Positions 42,869 through 54,368 of a stretch of DNA of 64,000 nt are shown one piece after another. Every line of letters starts with the position of its first letter. Positions within the stretch are counted from its first letter, which is position 1. Made by a program: the position numbers and the translations under genes. The DNA is from Zopfochytrium polystomum (Eukaryota > Chytridiomycota > Chytridiomycetes > Chytridiales > Chytridiaceae): NCBI GenBank assembly GCA_025765615.1, contig JAIVFJ010000139.1, positions 113,931 through 177,930 on the forward strand. The letters run 5' to 3'. The notes beneath the pieces were generated by a model. That model saw only the letters and a program-made list of their open reading frames with translations. It searched no databases and had not been told where the DNA came from.

Positions 42869-43221
42869 TGTTATGAATCACCCTCTGGAAACCTCTGGAA
42901 CCTTCTAGAACATTCCTTCATGGAACCTTCTGGAACCTTCTGGAACATTCTAGAACTTTCCTTCATGGAACCTTGTGGAACCTTCTGGAACCTTCTTTAC
43001 TTTCCTGACTTGTCTTGTTGTCATTGGTATCATTGGTATCATTGTATTACTAATTGCTCTTTCTGGAACTTTCTTTGAGTCTTGACAAGGAACACTCTCA
43101 AAAGGTATAAAAGGGGGATGGGGGACCTGTCCCATCCCTCAAGTGAATTATTGTTTCCAATACAATCATCACTCCTCTCAGTTCCTTGTCTGCCTTGTCC
43201 TGTCCTGCCCTGTTCCTGACA
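42869..43221 (+). mobile_element. solo LTR with 5-bp target-site duplication
   Basis: The 353-bp segment begins TGTTATG and ends CTGACA (TG..CA termini with TGT/ACA symmetry). It is flanked on both sides by CAATC (42864-42868 and 43222-43226). Removing it and one CAATC restores the mariner reading frame across DWTVKD/DWAKVIW. Inside are an HSE-like array, a TATAAAA box at 43106-43112 and a probable R-U5 region. Transcription would run on the plus strand. No internal retroelement is present. Confidence 0.85.
42887..43005 (+). promoter_or_regulatory. heat-shock-element-like array in the LTR U3
   Basis: Many alternating GAA and TTC pentamers occur in correct 5-bp phase, e.g. TGGAACCTTCTAGAACATTC and TGGAACCTTCTGGAACCTTC, in several blocks about 100-220 bp before the LTR TATA box. 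The pattern nGAAnnTTCnnGAAn is the binding site for HSF trimers. Confidence 0.65.
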
Positions 43222-43721
43222 CAATCCTTGACAGTCCAGTCATTATCCTTGCGAGCAAACGCCAGGTGTCCTGCTTGATGCTTCAGAAACAACAGCTGTG
43301 AATTCCAAGCTGGTGGAAGTACTTCTGAACGGTTCTGGTTGAAACTGGAGAAGATCAGGCTGAATTCACAATGTTTGAGATGTCCTGTAACGAACAGTGA
43401 CAATTCTCTGCAGAGCCTTTTGTTGCCCAAGCCAGATATCGTAGAGCGTAGGCTGAGAGCTTCTTTGGCCATCTGCTGCGCGGGAGATCCACCGGGCTTC
43501 CTGTCTTGTCAAAACGTTGTATGATACTTGATCGCTTGATTGGAGCGAAGCCCATTGACAACTGTCTTGCATGTTGCAGCATCGTGCTTTGTGTGATGCT
43601 GTTTCTCCATGATGAATTGGGAGGAGATCTTGGGGACGGTGATGGTGGTGGGAGCTGCAGATCAGGTGGGGGTCGCAGCAGGAAGAGGCTGTTTGACAAG
43701 GCTTCTGAAGACTTTTTTCCC

Positions 43722-44771
43722 CCCACTGTACACGTCCTTGTCCGAAATAGTTGAGGTTTGAGGAATCCTCGCTCTCTAACAAGCTCTCCAGAGATGGAAT
43801 ATAATATATGAAACTGGATTCTGTGCCATCCTCGCGCTCCGAGCTTGCTGTGGGTCGGTCTTTTTCATAATTTTTTCCTTTTTTTTTTTAGCAAGCACTT
43901 CCCCACCCCATTGCTGTTGTGGTGGGGCTCGAACATTGCAACTTCTTCCCAAATTCCGCCAAGCAACAAACAAACGGAAACGTGGGCTCTTTTTCTTAAA
44001 GCGAGCAGCTGACTAACAGCTGAACTGCCCATTACCATTCTTTCAGAACCAGAGCTGTCCATCCAGTCCAACACACTTTCCATAGCCGCAGTGGCATCTT
44101 CTTCTTCTTAGATGGGAGAGATAGTCACAGCCTCGGTCTGAGCAGAAATTCTGTCGCATCTGGCATGCGGCAAATCTGACCTGCATGTGTGAAAACCTTG
44201 TTCCTCAGTTTTGGTGGGAGGGGATGCGCTCCTCACTCGCCGCAGGAAGGAAGGCCCAAAGCATTGCGACTCTCAGTCAATATCAGTTCGCAATATCAGT
44301 TCGCAAATTGGTCACAAACTCAAAATGCCAGACTGTGCTTCCAGTTTGGCGCCAAGTTTGTCTCAGCTAGTCTTAAATGACGTCAATTTGGCATTTTCCT
44401 AAGCGGCTTTGTGAGCGCCCCCCAGATTGGCACTCGTTATCTTGCTCCACACGCCAAATTGGCAAGGCGTCAAACTGGACGCACTGGAGAGTTTTTGCAA
44501 ATCATGCAAATTGATTTGGACAGCAGAATTTACTGATTGCGGGGGTCGTATAATTCACGGCAGCTGTGTTGTTTTGGACGCTGCGAAGAAGAAAACATGC
44601 CGACTGGTTTCTTTTTTTCCTCCCCTTCTATGGGAGCTTGTTGTGAATCAAGATCACAGTGAGCAGCAGCCCACCATGAATTTTGAACGTCATTTTTGAC
44701 GGTGGGGGGAGTGGTTCAGCACCGTACCCAGAAACCTTTGAAATTGACATATTTGCAAAAACCCTCTTCTG
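43722..44771. other. AT-richer intergenic region, probable repeat debris
   Basis: Contains a T run near 43877 and, on the minus strand, a weak tRNA-like B-box (GTTCGAGCCCC near 43931). No gene is supported. Composition resembles the neighbouring mobile elements rather than ORC5. Confidence 0.4.
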
Positions 44772-46690
44772 ATGCCAGATTTGTCTCCGGGACTAAACGG
44801 TTCGGACTCTGACTTGTCGGTCAGCCGTTTTTGTCCCTCAATATCGGACATGATGATCGTTGATCTCGGCGACGCCACTTGCCACGACGAAAGCGCGATC
44901 CGCCATGAAGATGGCCTTGCCGCTGAATTCCCAGGACGGGAGAGCCAAATACGTTCCTTGTCGCGCTTGCTAGAGGTACTTTCTCCCGTCGATCTAACCA
45001 GTTGCGTGACTAAATCCAATCCGCGCACCGGTGAAGCTCGCACCACTCCAAGCCATTCCGGCAGTCTACATCCAAGGACTCCCCGCCACCGGGAAAACGA
45101 CCGTCGTCAAGTCGGTGCTTGCGATCCACCCCAACGTTCCTCACGGCTTCGTCGACTGCATCCAGTTCTACACACCGGCCCTCCTCTTCGCCGAGATTTT
45201 GGGCCGCCTTCCAGGCCGCGCTTGAAGAAAAGTCCGCAGAACTGGTCTCAGTGCCGCGATGCACGAGTTTGTCAGAATTTGCTGCCGCAATTTCGGGATT
45301 GTTTAGATCGTACGAAAGGATCATGCGCGACGAAGTGGGGGACGGGGCAGACGACAATTCGCGCGCGGCGTTTTGCATCGTAAGAGCAATTGGACTGTTT
45401 GAAAAGAGATTCACTGAACGTGCAGGCTGTCGACAATGCCGATCGTTTACGCGATTTCGGGCCGACTTTCTTAATGGCATTCTTAGCGCTTCAAGAGCAG
45501 GTGAATATGTTTCTGCTTACTATCCTTTCTATCAACGTTCCTAATATGCGAAATTTTGCAGACAGAATGCAATATTTCCGTGATCCTGATTTCGTCGCTT
45601 CCTTGGGCCAGATTCGTCGGCGTAGCCGGATCCACTATCCCGTTCATAATTGACTTCCCACAATACACCCATAGTGCTGTAAAACAAATACTGGCCCTCG
45701 ACTGCCCAGCAGGAGAGGACCGTTCGATCTTCATAACGTTTGTTGGATTGGTTCAAGAAGTCTTGCAAAAGCCTTGTCGAGATTTGAACGAAATTCGCTA
45801 CATTGTCCGCCTCCTCTTCCCGAAATATGTCGAGCCCATAAAAGCAGGAACGAGTAAGTTTGCTTCAGACGAATGACGCAATGGACTAACGGCAGTTGCT
45901 CAATCAGTCAAGGCCCACGAACCAAACAAGCTATATCGGAATATCACAGTTCATTTCAAAGAAGTGCTCGATAAGCTTTATCTTCGAACGATATCAAGCC
46001 ATGATTGGGATTCTGCTTCGAGCGTTCCTGCGGGAAGGCAGACGGTTGAACCACTGACAAGTGAGAGCAATCTCCGCTTTAGCGCAGGCCGAAGCTAACG
46101 AATGCATTCGAAAGACTCGACAGACATCGATCTTCCTCGTTACACATCGTTCTTGCTCATAAGCTCTTTCATAGCGTCGTACAATCCTGCAAAGATGGAC
46201 CAGCGCGTCTTCGCATTAAAATCAGATAGGCGCCGAAGTAGAGCTGTAAAGAAAGCGGCACCCAAAAGCAAGGTGCGTTCTTTGTAGAAAAAATTGCTTG
46301 CCTGCCAAATCTCTTATATTCAATCGCAGCTTCAACAAAAAGTTCTGGGGCCACGACCCTTTACCGTGGAGCGTTTGATGGCAATTTTCTTTGCCATCAT
46401 GACGGAGGTTGAGGACTCTGCGATAAAGTGCCTCTTGGATATTCAGATGCAGGTATCGAAGTCCTCAATAACGTGATCCCGGAGAAGCGCCTTACTAACG
46501 ACTTCATTTCACTGGTGACGTTGGCGGATAGCTCGCGACACTTATCTCCCGTAAGCTTGTTGTCCGTATAACCGCAGAAGACCGTATTGACTGCATGAAG
46601 TGCAAGTGCAACGTGAACTTTTCCTTCATCTCTGCCCTTGCTCGACGGCTTCATTTTGACCTTTCAAAGTTCCTTATTGAATTTGATTGA
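44772..46690 (+). CDS. ORC5: origin recognition complex subunit 5
   Basis: ATG 44772 opens exon 1 (to 44975), which ends FPGRESQIRSLSRLLE, the ORC5 N-terminal box. Exon 2 from 45037 carries the Walker A motif GLPATGKTTVVKSV. Next come the Walker B-like VDNADRLRD, the sensor-like NISVILISSLPW, CRDLNEIRYIVRLLFPKY, the C-terminal YTSFLLISSFIASYNPAKMD, and the last block RITAEDRIDCMKCKCNVNFS ending FLIEFD at 46690. ORC5 is an AAA+ ATPase-fold subunit of the complex that loads MCM helicase at replication origins. At least seven introns are needed. A later Met in the same exon would also be an acceptable start. Confidence 0.9.
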
Positions 46691-46818
46691 CCAACTTTAT
46701 GGTCTGCTTTGTACGGTTTGGGTGCATCAATCAAAAAAAGAAAGAAAAAATAGCGTAAAGTTTATCAGGCACAGCGACATGTTTTCGATACTCATCCTCC
46801 AAAAGCGAGATCGAAACT

Positions 46819-47803
46819 TCACTTTGCAGGCCCTTCTGGCTCCGCGCCAATATTCATAATCACGGCAAGTCCAATCGGGATAAGGTAATACCTGTGTTCG
46901 CAATGGGTAAATTCGGCGACGCGGGACGGAGAAGGATGCCAATCGCATACCAGTATTTCTGCAAGAAAGACGGTTGAGGTTGAGGCTTGCCATCCTTTGT
47001 TTCTGACACTATCTGCTCCAGGCGAGGGCTGCGAAAGAGAAGTAAGAAGATATCAAGGCTATGGAATGGGACAGACCGGACTCCAGCTTGAGGGTTGACG
47101 ACTCCGACTGAGGTCTGGAAGGGAACCACTTTTGGAGCCTACCAGCAAAGGTCAGACCTGTTGTGGGAGCTGCATAAACCCCACCTTATCGGTGCATTCG
47201 TGGGAAGGGACAATGTAGTCGATGTGGTACGGCAGCCCTGCACACGCGAGATTGAGTAGACCACCCACGAAATCCGAGCAAACAAGACGCCCAATTCCCA
47301 CCACTTTCGTCCAAATGAATGGTGATCGACTCTCGAAACTTTGCGGCCTGCAACTGACACTGCAAAGGTGTGGCCGTTAGCATTAACAAATATGCCGCCC
47401 GGAGATCCAAACTCCACTAACCAGGCGGGCGGTGGCGTTCAAGACAACATCGTGATCGTACAGGTTCCCAACGAATTGAAGGAGGTAAAAGTCAGTCGGA
47501 GCGGCGACTTTGGCCAATTTGTCAGCGAGAGCGTTGGCTGCTGCCGGCTCGTATTTCTGGCCCCTCTTTCCTGCGGGGTTGAAATTGATCACACCCCTGG
47601 GCGAGAAAGGACCATCGTTGATTGCGTGGAGAACTTGAAGCGAATGCTGGAAGTCGGCCGCCAGTTATGATCGGACAAGGTCAGGTGCACGCGACGTCGA
47701 TTGGAGAATGTACCTTGGAGCCGTCAGACGATCCTGCGACAGAGGACGCGATGAGCGCGATTAGAAAGAGTGCGAGACTGGTGGTCGCGGCCGATGATCG
47801 CAT
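46819..47803 (-). CDS. EMC10: ER membrane protein complex subunit 10
   Basis: The first exon (47714-47803) encodes a signal peptide (MRSSAATTSLALFLIALIAS) cleaved around SVAG/SSD. The body has GPFSPRGVINFNPAGKRGQK and, in a later exon, CQLQAAKFRESITIHLDESG, matching the conserved EMC10 luminal fold. The last two exons join as SFLQKYW|YYLIPIGLAVIM through a short intron, giving the diagnostic KYW plus single membrane helix near the C-terminus. EMC inserts tail-anchored and multipass proteins in the ER. The gene converges on ORC5 (128 bp between stops) and is divergent from COX10. Confidence 0.8.
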
Positions 47804-47835
47804 TATTGTGGCGGCGGGTTGTTGTTGACTTGGAA
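47804..47835. promoter_or_regulatory. 32-bp divergent gap between EMC10 and COX10 start codons
   Basis: Only 32 bp separate the two ATGs. Core promoter elements for each gene must overlap the other gene's 5' region or coding sequence, unless one of the genes uses a later start. Confidence 0.55.
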
Positions 47836-49056
47836 ATGTTCGCAACGTCCTCCAAAGTTGGCTGCTTCGGCAGCTCTATCCGCTTTCTTGCGTTGCACTC
47901 TCTAAGGTCGCCAGCTGCCCGGAGATCCCCACCGCACTATGTGCCTTTCACAACAGCGCCGGCTCCATACTCGTGTTCCGCACTCCTGCCATCGTCATCC
48001 TCCCGCTCAATGATGCCGTGTCCACCCACGTCTCGTACCAAGTCCTCCATTGTTGAAGGCTACCATCGGCGGGAACATGGAGGCTCGGCATCCGCTTCTG
48101 CCTCCACATCAGCATCATCCCCGTCATCACAGACGCCTCCATCACCGCCTGATTCTCCTCCTCGTGCAGAGAAGTCTCCGTCGCTGAGATGGTCGAAAGA
48201 ACCAGAGTTCAGCTTGTCGGTCTACCAGGATCTGTCGAAAGCTCGTCTGGCTGCGCTTGTCGTTTTGACAACGATGACGGGATATGCGATGGCCGCAGGC
48301 GCGACCAACCTTGCGACGCTGCTTTGGACAACTGTTGGAACGGGACTCTGCGTGACATCAGCCAACACGGTCAACCAGTGGCTCGAGGCTCCATTTGATG
48401 CGCAGATGTCGCGAACAAGAACGCGAGTGTTGGTTCGGCACGCAATCAACCCGTTTCACGCTTTCTCTTTTGGTATCGTCTCTGGCATTGCAGGAACGGC
48501 TATTCTTGTTGGGCTAGTAAATCCCATCACCGCTGCGCTCGGTGCGGCAAACATTGTCCTTTACACGGCTGTTTACACCCCAATGAAACGCACTTCCATC
48601 GCGAATACTTGGGTCGGCGCAGTAGTTGGGGCCCTGCCTCCGATGATGGGCTGGGCAGCGTGCACGGGCACATTGGATGGGGGTGCTTGGCTCATGGGGG
48701 CGGTGCTCTATGCGTGGCAATTTCCACACTTCAACGCACTGAGCTGGAACCTGCGGCCAGATTACTCTAAAGCCGGTTACCGCATGATGTCGGTCATCGA
48801 CCCAGCTTTGAACGGAAGAGTCTCACTTCGGTATTCGCTGGCGCTGATTCCACTTGCTGCGATGGCACCCTACCTGGGAATGACAAGTTGGTGGTTCTTT
48901 GCTGCGTCAAACTTGGTGAACATTCCCTTGGTGTTGAAAGCGGTACTATTTTGGCGAAAGCCCAGTGAGAAGTCGGCGAGAGAGTTGTTCTTTTTGAGTC
49001 TTGTTCATCTTCCCGTGTTTCTGGGGCTGATGATCGCATTCAAGTCAGCGCAGTAG
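47836..49056 (+). CDS. COX10: protoheme IX farnesyltransferase, mitochondrial
   Basis: A single exon of 406 residues. The Ser/Arg/Ala-rich N-terminus (MFATSSKVGCFGSSIRFLAL) fits a mitochondrial targeting peptide. The UbiA-type prenyltransferase core has the first Asp-rich motif NQWLEAPFDAQMSRT, YTPMKRTSIANTWVGAVVGA, and the second Asp-containing region DYSKAGYRMM, with about eight or nine membrane segments. COX10 converts haem B to haem O, the first step to haem A of cytochrome oxidase, in the inner membrane. It shares a 32-bp gap with EMC10 upstream, and its stop is 25 bp before the TMEM94 ATG. Confidence 0.95.
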   Translation: MFATSSKVGCFGSSIRFLALHSLRSPAARRSPPHYVPFTTAPAPYSCSALLPSSSSRSMMPCPPTSRTKSSIVEGYHRREHGGSASASASTSASSPSSQTPPSPPDSPPRAEKSPSLRWSKEPEFSLSVYQDLSKARLAALVVLTTMTGYAMAAGATNLATLLWTTVGTGLCVTSANTVNQWLEAPFDAQMSRTRTRVLVRHAINPFHAFSFGIVSGIAGTAILVGLVNPITAALGAANIVLYTAVYTPMKRTSIANTWVGAVVGALPPMMGWAACTGTLDGGAWLMGAVLYAWQFPHFNALSWNLRPDYSKAGYRMMSVIDPALNGRVSLRYSLALIPLAAMAPYLGMTSWWFFAASNLVNIPLVLKAVLFWRKPSEKSARELFFLSLVHLPVFLGLMIAFKSAQ

Positions 49057-49081
49057 ACTTGGTAATATATTTCGACTTTCG

Positions 49082-52000
49082 ATGGAAGAGGCCCGGAGAG
49101 CGATCCTTGCCGTCTGCGACGACGTCATCTCTGCCCATCGTGCCGAAGCAATATCATCGACATGTAAGACTAGTGGATTCGGGTGTTGATCGCGATCGCC
49201 GTTGTTCGAGCTTGCGTTGGTCACTGATCGCTCGGCCACCAACAACAGCTCTGCTGAAATTCGCACTCCGCCCTGATGTGGTCCTCACATTTGTTTTCGC
49301 CATCGCCCTGTTCGCGACGTACCTGGCGTCGCTGGCGTGGGGATTTGGGGCAGGCGGTCGTGGACTGGAGTTTCTGATCGAGGGAATCCTGATCGTCGCA
49401 TCGCTGGCTCTGAATGCAGCGATCTACGTTCGCGAAACAAACTTGACGAAGCTGGAGATGTCTACCCGCCTCATGACTGTGGTTGAACAGCTTGAGGCGG
49501 ACGCATTGTGGAAAGCGCAGGTGAATTCCGGTTTGGTCCAACGCTTGTTGAATGAACCGACCCGATTTCCGGCAGGAGAACAAACTGCAGATACCCACGA
49601 ACATTAACTCTGTGACAATCGCTCGGGTTGTAAGGGGTGGAACAGTATGCTATTTCCCTTATAACCTCCTCGCAGAAGGAGATATAGTCCAGCTGGCGTT
49701 CGGCGATGTGGCCCCGGGACTAGTCGAATACTGCGGTCCCAGCGCATCAAAAATGACCGGAAAGGCTATGCTGGGGAAGGGAGAAAAGCTGAAGCCCACA
49801 GCATTTGGCCCCGACTTGCACCTAATCATGACGGAGTCAAAGTCTACCAAAGGCCTGTTCTTGTTTCGACTGCTAGAGACCCCCATCAAGTCCATGCTGG
49901 ATGCGGCGCTGAATTCGACGCGACCGACGACCATTATCGCGCAGCAGCTCAAGCTAATTTTTGAAACGTTCATTGGGAGGGTTCTTTGGATTGCGGTTGG
50001 AGTGTCGCTGCTAGTTAATTTAATTCGTTACGGTATCACGTTCTCATCCGCAGACTGGAAGCAAGAGTTTTTCTTTATCATATTCAATCTTCAGTTCTAC
50101 GCCGTGATGCCGCTTCTACCAATGTCGATGCCTCTTTTAAGTTTGATCGCTCGCAGCTATGGAAACGCACAGATTGTGTGCCTATTTGATTTATTGCAAA
50201 ACTCCAGGGAGGAGTTCAAGGATGAAGATGGGGTTGACGAATTCGATGCAGCGCCATCTCCCGTGAAAGATGTCACAACTCAGTGGGGTAGGTCCGCCGG
50301 GAAGAATAGCACTTACCATGTTTGTTGACCCTCGCTGCCGTTAGGTCCCGTGTGGAAGATATTCATTGACCAGCTAGTAAAAGTCGATGTCGACTTTCTA
50401 GCTCGAACAACGGGCCTCGTCGAGTCATTAGCTAGCACGACCGTGATCTGTTTCATCGATCGGGAAGGGTCACTCTCCATGGTTTGTCACATTGAGCACC
50501 ATTCGTCTTTAACATTGGCCAAGCCATATCCCTCGACGGAATACGTTCAATTCTTTGACACGTTGGGTGCGCCAGTTACTCTCAATATTCTCGACGATCC
50601 GAGGTCGAAGAACGGTGTGCTCTTTGAAGACCGTGACTGGCAAGAGTATTTGCAGTAAGCTCAATACTACGTACCGAATGTATTTGCCAAATAATCCGAA
50701 AGTATATTGAGGCCTCTGGGCCTCAATATGCTTCTTCAGACGCAATGTGGCCACTCCGGTCACCGCCGTTTCGAAAATCACCGAAAGGCGACGAGCTTTG
50801 TGATTGACGGGAGAGTTAAACCAGCACGACATAGTAAGTCCAGAGACTGAAACTCGGTCTTTTGATACAATTCCTCCTTCAGCCTGTTTGTGTCGACTGG
50901 CGAGGCAAATCGGTATTTCCGAGATATCCGCTGGGCGGTTTTCGAGCGATGTGTCCATCAACTGGTACAGTCCCAGGCAATCCTGGAAGATTATTCCCGG
51001 GGACTATCACTTCGAGGTACCGAGCGCCCACGCGCAGATTTTTCGCGACCCGGAGAACAGTAAGTCCAATGACTTCATGACTTCAAACATTGCTGGCTTA
51101 ATTTTTATGTGTCAAACGATGGTAGAAATCAAGCAACTGTTTTGCGACGGGAACGTCGACTTGATTTTGGAGCACTGCGCGGATTACTGGGATGGCGAAA
51201 GCCTGAAACCGCTCTCGGAGTCTGTTGAGAGAAAAATATTAGAATTTTACCAAAACGCCGTTCTCAACGACATGCAAGTCGTTGCGTACTCTTACCGACC
51301 GGTGCCTTTTTATAACGTCAACATGAAAGTGAAGAATGCGTATATTGAAGATCATGCAGGAGTGGAGACCTCGGATGTAATAGACGGCTTGAGACAAGGC
51401 CAATTCAGCGCAGTGGATAGCGCTTTGACGGAAACGATGAGCTGTTCCTGCAGGAAGTTTGTAAGGGCCAAACTTTTTTGGCTATAGCCTCCTTCGCGTA
51501 TGAGCCAAAGCCGGTGAGAGAGTTTCTGTTGCCGTTTCAAAATTTTTAATGGTTTTGGCTTCAGAACGTTGTGGACTTCATCGAAGACCTCGGCCTTGCG
51601 GGAATCCGCTTTGTGTACTTCTCACAAGCTCCAGAGCGCGAAAGCAAAGGTAAGGGCAGAATACTTCGCTTGCAGATGAGCGACTGATCGAACGGGCTCT
51701 GAAGGGTACGCTGAGAAGCTTGGACTGGAAATCAACTGGAACTCTTGCATTATTCTTTCGTCGCCGAACGGTGCAGGGAACGACTATTTGGATATCCATG
51801 ATTTGAAGGCGAGATTGCCGCGCGGCGTGGAAAACATTAGATCCCATCTGGAAACTGTCGACGATGTTCCCCTGCACGTGTCATTGTTCGCTGAGTGTTC
51901 GCCACGATCAATCACAGAAATGGTAAAGATCTTTCAAGAAAACGATGAAGTTGTCTGTTGTGTGGGTAGCTCTTTAAATGAGCTCAGCGTTGACTGCTTT

Positions 52001-53205
52001 GCAACTGTGAGTTACCCACATTTGTTATTTGCGGATCCGCGTCTGACAGTCGCCAAGGCGGACATTGCGGTAGCTGTTGACCCTTTCACCGCTCTCAAGC
52101 CGCGAAGCAAAATGTCGAATCCCCTTCTGCCCTTGAATGCTAGCGCATCGTTGACTTCATCTCCGTGCGCTTTGAAGCTTCATTTCGACACAAGTCCTTT
52201 TTGCTTGACACAGCTGATCCGCGAAGCTCGGACCCTGGCCGAAAACGCGCGGCAGGTCAGTTTTTGTTTCAATTTTTGAGAACAGTAAGATCTTTGACCA
52301 CTCTCTTGAAACAGGGCTTCGCTCTCCACGTAGGCTGTCAAATGGCGTTGACAGTTCTGATAATAACTTCTTACGTGTTCACCTTACCGCCAATCCTCAC
52401 TGGATATCAAATACTTTGGTTGATGTGGATCGTTTTGCCGATTCAATGCCTTTCGATATTGTTTTCGCCACATGATCCTCAAGTGATGACTCTTATGCCA
52501 GTCAAGCAAAACGCATACATGAAAGACCGACAGCGATTTGCCATGTACTACCTTATTCGATTCAGTCCTACGGTGATAGGATGCCTGGCAACTTTCATAT
52601 GGTAAATGCAATTTCCTCCCTGCCACTCTCATCCACATCACAGGGCACAGTGTGTTACACTCAATTTAAGTATCGGAGACCTATTCGCATTTTACAGTCG
52701 ACGGCCAAGCCGTCTTGTATTGGAAGACAATGTGTGGCCGTTGCTCTTCTCTCAAAACATGGTTATGCTTATGTTTGTCCTTTCGTGCGGTGAGTAGTTA
52801 GTCAAGCGTCCACTCGCTCCACTAACTTCGTTCAGGTGTGTCTTCAGCATCATTCGTCCACCGAACCTTGCACATTCTGGAAGCCTATCCGTGGAGGAAT
52901 ATATCCTGGGTCTTGGCCGTGACTTTGAGGTGAACTTACTTCCTCGTTGCCGTCATAACAAACTTTTCTTCTTCTTGCTGCAGTGTTCTCCTTCAATTCG
53001 TGTTCATCATTACTTCCATCAGTCCTTCACCCATAAAATGGGATGCAATGCCACCGTACTTCTACGTGTTCATTGTTGTGTGGTCGGGGCTGCAAGTGTT
53101 CGTTCAGGAGTCCGTGAAGGCGGACGACCGGAAGCACTGGACGCGTTTTCAAAGTTTTCGAAATTGCAGTTTAACACGAAGCTTGGGATGCACTCGCCAT
53201 TGTAA
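49082..53205 (+). CDS. TMEM94: TMEM94/ERMA-like P-type ATPase-related membrane protein
   Basis: Exon 1 (49082-49163, MEEARRAILAVCDDV) joins 49249-49520 and 49576 onward. Family signatures in order: two N-terminal membrane segments, YNLLAEGDIVQL, LFRLLETP, further membrane pairs, VICFIDREGSLSM in place of the usual DKTGT, IRFVYFSQAPERES, LPRGVENIRSHL, ECSPRSITEMVKI, and a C-terminal six-helix region ending LQFNTKLGMHSPL, which closely matches the TMEM94 C-terminus. Animal TMEM94 sits in the ER and has been described as a Mg2+ transporter. The canonical phosphorylation loop is altered (DREG), so catalysis by the standard cycle is uncertain. Near 53155-53165 the frame must change by one base to reach the conserved end: a missed splice or an indel. 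Confidence 0.85.
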
Positions 53206-53297
53206 TAAAGCACATAGCGACTCAAAGATTGGGAGGTTACGAATAGCTCTTGAGAGCCAGCCCATCTGATTCAAAACGCCGTTGTGTTCAACGGCAA

Positions 53298-54337
<1,040 letters not shown>

Positions 54338-54368
54338 TAAAGTGCAAAAAAATAGGCCATTTCGATCT

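Larger units (their letters stand above)
42543..43720 (-). mobile_element. degenerate Tc1/mariner transposase, interrupted by a solo LTR
   Basis: Minus-strand fragments in several frames give a transposase: a helix-turn-helix region (DKTGSPVDLPRSRWPKKLSA), then RKDNDWTVKD, then after the LTR DWAKVIWTNEATFETGKQGK and RVWRRAGE, and finally YQQDDAPVHKA. The first catalytic Asp is Asn here (WTNE where WSDE is usual), the second lies in QQDDAPVH, and the third (Asp/Glu) region is missing because the frame ends at the right arm (42542). Frameshifts and the LTR insertion confirm that it is dead. Confidence 0.8.
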
